Source: DASYTH01 sp036002505
Lineage (GTDB): Bacteria > Actinomycetota > Actinomycetes > Mycobacteriales > Pseudonocardiaceae
Assembly (NCBI RefSeq): GCF_036002505.1
Contig: NZ_DASYTH010000362.1
Span: 1 to 64,000 of the forward strand
Length of the DNA stretch: 64,000 nucleotides
Direction: 5' to 3'
How positions within the stretch are numbered: position 1 is the stretch's first letter; the number at the start of each line of letters is the position of its first letter. The notes beneath the pieces are model-generated. The model did not search any database. It saw nothing but the letters and a program-made list of their open reading frames with translations, and was not told where the DNA came from. Shown in pieces: positions 60,335 through 64,000 of the stretch. The position numbers and the translations under genes were made by a program.

Positions 60335-61107
60335 CAGCGCTGCCTCTCCACCGCCCGGATACCGTGATACCAGGCCAACACCCGATGCTCCACGATCCGG
60401 AACAGCAGCGACAGTACGACGCCGAGCAGCCCGAGCAGCAGGACGCCGCTCCACATCTCGGGAATCTGGAAGCCGCGCTGGAACTGGACGATGGAGAAGC
60501 CGAGCCCGCTGTTCGCCGCGAACATCTCGCTGATCACCATCAGGATGATCCCGACCGAGAGCGCCTGCCGTGCCCCGGTGACGATCTGCGGGCTGGCCGA
60601 GCGCAGCACCAGGTGCCACATCCGCAGCCGGCCACCGATCCGGTAGCTGCGGCAGGTGTCCGCGAGCACGCCGTCGATCGCGCGCACCCCCTCGACCGTG
60701 TTCAGCAGCACCGGCCACACGCAGCCGGACACGATCACCAGCACCTTCATCCCGTTGCCGATCCCGGCGAACAGCATCAGGATCGGCACCAGCACCGGCG
60801 GCGGGACGGCCCGCAGGAACTCCAGCACCGGCTCCAGCAACGCGCGCAGTGCCCGGCGCAGCCCGATGGCGACGCCCAGCGCGACCCCGGCCAGCAGCGC
60901 GAGGGCGTAGCCGAGGCCGAGCCGGCCCATGCTGGGCAGCACGTCCGTGGTCAGGCGCGGCCCGAACCAGGTGTCGTCGAACGCGGCGAGGATCGTGGCC
61001 AGCGGCGGCACGTAGAAATCGGTGCTGCCGGCGCTGGCGAACCACCACCCGGCGAAGAGGGCGACGGGCAGGGCGAGGAGCAGGAAGATCCGGTTCAGGG
61101 CGATCAT
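60334..61107 (-). CDS. ABC transporter permease 1 (SsuC type)
   Basis: 257 residues with six membrane segments and the coupling loop DTCRSYRIGGRLRMWHLV. The ATG at 61107 has GAGG 8 bases upstream; the ATG 15 bases earlier lies in the palindromic repeat. Works with permease 2 to form the channel. Confidence 0.9.
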   Translation of the reverse strand: MIALNRIFLLLALPVALFAGWWFASAGSTDFYVPPLATILAAFDDTWFGPRLTTDVLPSMGRLGLGYALALLAGVALGVAIGLRRALRALLEPVLEFLRAVPPPVLVPILMLFAGIGNGMKVLVIVSGCVWPVLLNTVEGVRAIDGVLADTCRSYRIGGRLRMWHLVLRSASPQIVTGARQALSVGIILMVISEMFAANSGLGFSIVQFQRGFQIPEMWSGVLLLGLLGVVLSLLFRIVEHRVLAWYHGIRAVERQR

Positions 61108-61120
61108 GAGGGGACCTCGC

Positions 61121-61175
61121 ATGCCCTGAAGGACGCCTTCGGGGCATTGAACGCCCTGAAGGGGGCCTTCAGGGC
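61121..61175. repeat. Two hairpins of the GAAGG-N-GCCTTC family within the transporter operon
   Basis: ATGCCCTGAAGGACGCCTTC (then GGGGCAT) and CGCCCTGAAGG-GGG-CCTTCAGGGCA, one after the other between the two permease genes. Same module as 26048-26104. May limit or tune transcription into permease 1. Confidence 0.8.
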
Positions 61176-61186
61176 ACTCCGAGCCG

Positions 61187-61951
61187 TCATGCCGGCACCT
61201 CCTGCCGAACCGACGGGTGCCAGGCGAGCACCCGGCGTTCCGCGGTGCGGGTGATCAGGTTGGCCGCCACCCCGATCAGGCCGGTGACCAGCACCAGGGC
61301 GTACATCCGCGGCACCGCGACGCTCTCCTGCGCGACCGCGATCTCCTTGCCCAGGCCGGGCGAGCCGATCACCAGCTCGCCGGTGATGGTCAGGATCAGC
61401 GCCACCGAGGCGGCCAGCCGGACGCCGGTGGCCGCGTAGGGCAGGGCGGTGGGCCAGACCAGGTAGCGCACGGTCGCCCACTGGCCGAGCCGGTAGGACC
61501 GCGCGGTGTCCCGGGCCACCGGGTCGACGTCCGCGACACCGTGCAGCACCTGCACCAGCACCTGCCAGAACGACGCGTAGACGACGAGGATCAGGGTGGA
61601 GGTGATGGTGGATCCGTAGAGCAGCACGGCGAGCGGGATCAGCGCCACCGACGGGATCGGGCGGAGGAACTCGATCGTCGACGCGGTGGCCGCACGCAGC
61701 ACCGGAACCGCGCCGATCATCACGCCGAGCGCCACGCCGGCCACCACCGCGATCGCCAGGCCCAGCGCCCAGGTGCGCAGCGTGTCGAGCAGCGCCACCC
61801 AGAACCGGTCCTCGCCCACCACGTCGGCCAGGGTGCTGAGGATCCGGCTGGTGGGCGGCAGGAACTGGTCGGAGACCAGGCCCAGCCGCGGCACCAGCTC
61901 GAGCAGCACCGCGAAGCCGACCAGCCCGGCGAGGCCCAGCCCCAGCGTCAT
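61187..61951 (-). CDS. ABC transporter permease 2 (SsuC type)
   Basis: 254 residues, six membrane segments, coupling loop DTARSYRLGQWATVRYLV. It is homologous to permease 1; two different permeases in one operon suggest a heterodimer. ATG overlaps the binding-protein stop (ATGA). Confidence 0.9.
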   Translation of the reverse strand: MTLGLGLAGLVGFAVLLELVPRLGLVSDQFLPPTSRILSTLADVVGEDRFWVALLDTLRTWALGLAIAVVAGVALGVMIGAVPVLRAATASTIEFLRPIPSVALIPLAVLLYGSTITSTLILVVYASFWQVLVQVLHGVADVDPVARDTARSYRLGQWATVRYLVWPTALPYAATGVRLAASVALILTITGELVIGSPGLGKEIAVAQESVAVPRMYALVLVTGLIGVAANLITRTAERRVLAWHPSVRQEVPA

Positions 61952-62907
61952 GAGGGCAGCAGCGCGTTCAGGTCGACCGGCTTCTCCAGCAGCTTGTCCT
62001 GGAGGGCCAGGTCGGCCAGCTTCTGCAGGGCCGCCCGGTTGATCTCCTGGGGCCACTTCGGCAGCGTCATCTTGGCGATGACGTCCGGGGCGATCTGCGT
62101 GTAGGTGGTGATGATCTGCCGGGCCTCGTCCGGGTGGGCGTCGGCGTAGGCCAGCGACTCCTTCATCGCCTCGGTGAACCGCTTCACCAGGTCGGGGTTC
62201 TGGCCGAGCAGCTGGGTCGAGGTGAAGTAGCCGGCCACCATCAGGTTCGGCGCGGCGTCGACGTAGCTGGAGGCGATCTTGCGCCCGCCCTGGGCCAGCA
62301 CGGTCTGCTGGAACGGCTCGACCACGAAGACCGCGTCCACCTGGCCGGACTGCAGCGCGGCCGGCTGCTGCGGGAAGGCGAGCTCGACGAACTGGACCGA
62401 GGCCGGGTCGCCGCCGTCCTTGCGGACCGACTCGCGCACCACCGGTTCCACGATGTTCTTCAGGGTGTTCGCCGCGACCTTCTTGCCGGCCAGCTGCTTC
62501 GGGCTCTTGATCGGGCTGTCGCCCTTGACCATCAGGGCGGCGAAGTCCTGGCCGTCCACGCCGGTGGAGTTGTCGCCGTTGCACACGATCTTGACCGGCA
62601 CGTTGCGGGTCTGACCCAGCAGCAGCGAGACCACGTTGCTGACGCCGAACTGGTACTGGCCGCTCACCACCGCCGGTACGATCGCCGCGCCGCCCTGCGC
62701 CGGCTCGAGCTTGAGCTCCATGTTGCGGTTCTTGAAGAAGCCCTTCTGATTGCCGAGGTAGATCGGCGCCACGTCGAGGATCGGGATCACCCCGACGGCG
62801 ACCTTGTCCGGCTGGCCGGGCGTGGACGGCGCCGCCGGGGTGTTCGAGCCACAAGCGGCGGCCAGCAGGCTCGTCGCGAACAGGAGTGCAGCGAGGTTGC
62901 GTCGCAT
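61948..62907 (-). CDS. ABC transporter substrate-binding lipoprotein (NMT1/SsuA type)
   Basis: 319 residues with lipobox LLAAACG at about residue 18 and an SsuA/THI5-like core (GVIPILDVAPIYLGNQKGFF, IVPAVVSGQYQFGVSN). The substrate is probably an aromatic acid such as 4-hydroxybenzoate, judged from pobA in the same operon. ATG at 62907 has GGAG 8 bases upstream. Confidence 0.9.
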   Translation of the reverse strand: MRRNLAALLFATSLLAAACGSNTPAAPSTPGQPDKVAVGVIPILDVAPIYLGNQKGFFKNRNMELKLEPAQGGAAIVPAVVSGQYQFGVSNVVSLLLGQTRNVPVKIVCNGDNSTGVDGQDFAALMVKGDSPIKSPKQLAGKKVAANTLKNIVEPVVRESVRKDGGDPASVQFVELAFPQQPAALQSGQVDAVFVVEPFQQTVLAQGGRKIASSYVDAAPNLMVAGYFTSTQLLGQNPDLVKRFTEAMKESLAYADAHPDEARQIITTYTQIAPDVIAKMTLPKWPQEINRAALQKLADLALQDKLLEKPVDLNALLPS

Positions 62908-62926
62908 CGGCGGGACTCCATCCATT

Positions 62927-62941
62927 GTTCGCACAGCGCAC
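62927..62941. promoter_or_regulatory. Operator-like 15-mer before the transporter operon
   Basis: GTTCGCACAGCGCAC, a near-palindrome (GTTCGC/GCGCAC, one mismatch). It is 14/15 identical to the site before pcaI (63150-63164). It lies 19 bases upstream of the binding-protein start. Confidence 0.7.
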
Positions 62942-63102
62942 GGATGTTCAGCAAATGAACCTATGGCCACACGGCATCACCGTCAACTGCGTCTCGATGA
63001 ATGAGGGTTCTGCACAAAGGTCTGTGCCTACGTTGACACCGTGGTTGGCCGCCCGGTTGCTCGCGGTAGGCCAACACTCCCAACCGGGATTGCGCACCCT
63101 CC

Positions 63103-63132
63103 TTGACTGTGTGGGAACGCCGTCTCTAGGGT
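63103..63132 (+). promoter_or_regulatory. Promoter of pcaI
   Basis: TTGACT (63103-63108), 18 bases, TAGGGT (63127-63132). The predicted start point is about 63139, so the operator at 63150 would lie just downstream. Confidence 0.5.
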
Positions 63133-63149
63133 GCGAAGCGAGAACTTTC

Positions 63150-63164
63150 GTTCGCATAGCGCAC
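63150..63164. promoter_or_regulatory. Operator-like 15-mer before pcaI
   Basis: GTTCGCATAGCGCAC, matching the copy at 62927-62941. A shared regulator of the two divergent arms, such as an IclR-family PcaR/PobR, is likely. Confidence 0.7.
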
Positions 63165-63177
63165 GCGGAGGGGGCGC

Positions 63178-63984
63178 ATGGCCGAGCTGGTCGGACTGGC
63201 CGAGGGCGTCGCCTCGCTGGTGCGCGACGGGGACACGGTCGCGCTCGAGGGATTCACCCACCTCATCCCGGTCCGGGCCGGCCAGGAGATCATCCGCCAG
63301 GGCCGCCGGGATCTCACCCTGGTCCGGATGACCCCGGACATCGTCTACGACCAGCTCATCGGCGCCGGCTGCGCGCGCAGGCTGGTGTTCTCCTGGGGCG
63401 GCAACCCCGGCGTGGGTTCGCTGCACCGGATGCGGGACGCGGTGCAGAACGGCTGGCCGGCCCCGCTCGAGCTGGAGGAGCACAGCCACGCCGGGATGGC
63501 CAACCGGTACGTGGCCGGCGCGTCCGGGTTGCCGTTCGCGGTGCTGCGTGGTTACGCCGGCACCGACCTGGTCGCGCACACCACCTCGCTCGCCACGGTG
63601 ACCTGCCCGTTCACCGGCGAGGTGCTCACCGCGGTCCCGGCGCTGCGGCCGGACGTGACGGTCATCCACGCCCAGCGCGCGGACCGGGAGGGCAACGTGC
63701 AGCTGTGGGGCCTCACCGGCGTGCAGAAGGAGGCCGTGCTGGCGGCGAGCCGGTCGCTGGTCACGGTGGAGGAGGTGGTGGACGAGCTGGAGCCGCTGCC
63801 GGACGCGGTGGTGCTGCCCGGCTGGGTGGTCACCGCGGTGGCCGTCGTCCCCGGCGGTGCGCGCCCGTCCTACGCCCAGGGCTACTACGACCGGGACAAC
63901 CGCGCCTACCTGGAGTGGGACGCGGTCAGCCGGGACCGCGACACGTTCTCCGCGTGGTTGAGCGAAAACGTGCTCGTGGCATGA
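63178..63984 (+). CDS. pcaI: 3-oxoadipate CoA-transferase subunit A PcaI
   Basis: 268 residues of CoA-transferase family I subunit A, which with subunit B moves CoA from succinyl-CoA to 3-oxoadipate in the beta-ketoadipate pathway. It starts LVRDGDTVALEGFTHLIP and has FSWGGNPGVGSLHRMRDA and ADREGNVQLWG. ATG at 63178 follows GGAGGGGG. Its stop overlaps the next ATG. Related IpdA-like transferases cannot be fully excluded, but pobA nearby favours PcaI. Confidence 0.85.
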   Translation: MAELVGLAEGVASLVRDGDTVALEGFTHLIPVRAGQEIIRQGRRDLTLVRMTPDIVYDQLIGAGCARRLVFSWGGNPGVGSLHRMRDAVQNGWPAPLELEEHSHAGMANRYVAGASGLPFAVLRGYAGTDLVAHTTSLATVTCPFTGEVLTAVPALRPDVTVIHAQRADREGNVQLWGLTGVQKEAVLAASRSLVTVEEVVDELEPLPDAVVLPGWVVTAVAVVPGGARPSYAQGYYDRDNRAYLEWDAVSRDRDTFSAWLSENVLVA

Positions 63985-64000
63985 GCTTGCGAATGCCGGG
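63981..64000 (+). CDS. pcaJ: Start of the CoA-transferase subunit B gene (partial)
   Basis: ATG at 63981 overlaps the pcaI stop (ATGA) and reads MSLRMP up to the window edge. By context this is the beginning of pcaJ; only six codons are visible. Confidence 0.5.

Noticed and set aside
1..64000. tRNA, rRNA, insertion sequences, prophage
   Set aside because: No tRNA T-loop pattern with a matching cloverleaf, no rRNA segments, no transposase or integrase motifs were found by eye.

Overview
The window is a stretch of GC-rich actinobacterial chromosome, most like the Pseudonocardiaceae (Amycolatopsis-like). The reasons are high G/C at third codon positions, mycothiol synthesis (mshD), GlnR, a PE/PPE/EspG type VII secretion cassette without an ESX core, LAXTG-type sortase signals, and several families of short intergenic palindromes. 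The gene order follows a backbone I know from Mycobacterium tuberculosis Rv0807-Rv0820: pstB, mshD, glnR, LmeA-like protein, thioredoxin, rhodanese, DUF1416, nitrobindin, pabC, DUF3073, purM, purF, sterol-carrier protein. Accessory blocks are inserted between these conserved genes.

Layout. 0-5 kb: a lipoprotein and the phosphate transport operon pstSCAB (minus strand) with a PHO box upstream of pstS. 5-8.5 kb: mshD, glnR, and a divergent LmeA-like/thioredoxin pair. 8.7-17.4 kb: an inserted surface-protein block with a 1759-residue SdrD-B repeat protein, two lipoproteins (one a beta-helix protein) and a Tat-exported DyP peroxidase. 17.4-19.3 kb: a sulfur operon (DUF4395, rhodanese, DUF1416) led by a Cys-containing leader peptide. 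19.4-27.4 kb: peptidoglycan-binding protein, small membrane protein and nitrobindin, a DUF4143 ATPase, pabC, a Fur regulator, YgfZ, a BKACE enzyme, an RsiG-like c-di-GMP-binding anti-sigma factor, and DUF3073.

27.7-38.3 kb: a myo-inositol catabolism and uptake operon (iolG, iolE-like, periplasmic binding protein, permease, ATPase, iolC, aldolase, iolB, iolD) divergent from a LacI regulator, with two palindromic operators between them. 38.4-41.3 kb: an ArsR-arsenate reductase fusion with a VOC protein, an ArfB-like hydrolase, and an ECF sigma factor with a membrane partner. 41.4-47.8 kb: purM, purF, a sterol-carrier protein, then the EspG/PPE/PE cassette and a divergent type VII-associated gene.

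48-57 kb: cell-envelope and signalling genes. These are a peptidoglycan carboxypeptidase, a PAS-GGDEF-EAL protein, a GH25 lysozyme behind a DasR-type site, a pentapeptide-like membrane protein, an orphan LuxR response regulator, an exported hydrolase, a DUF1349 protein and a LADTG surface protein. 57-64 kb: an aromatic-acid block with an ABC transporter, pobA and a MetE-like protein on the minus strand, divergent from pcaI (and the first codons of pcaJ), with matching 15-bp near-palindromes in front of each arm.

No rRNA, tRNA, CRISPR array, insertion sequence or prophage was recognised. The most noteworthy signals are at DNA level: a GTCCA-N3-TGGAC palindrome recurring inside genes, several dispersed intergenic repeat families (one supplies the C-terminal codons of two unrelated genes), large perfect inverted repeats in the iol operon and at the pstS-pstC junction, and operator-like sites for DasR, PhoP, LacI, ArsR and probably IclR regulators. 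Gene functions are assigned from remembered family motifs, with no database search.
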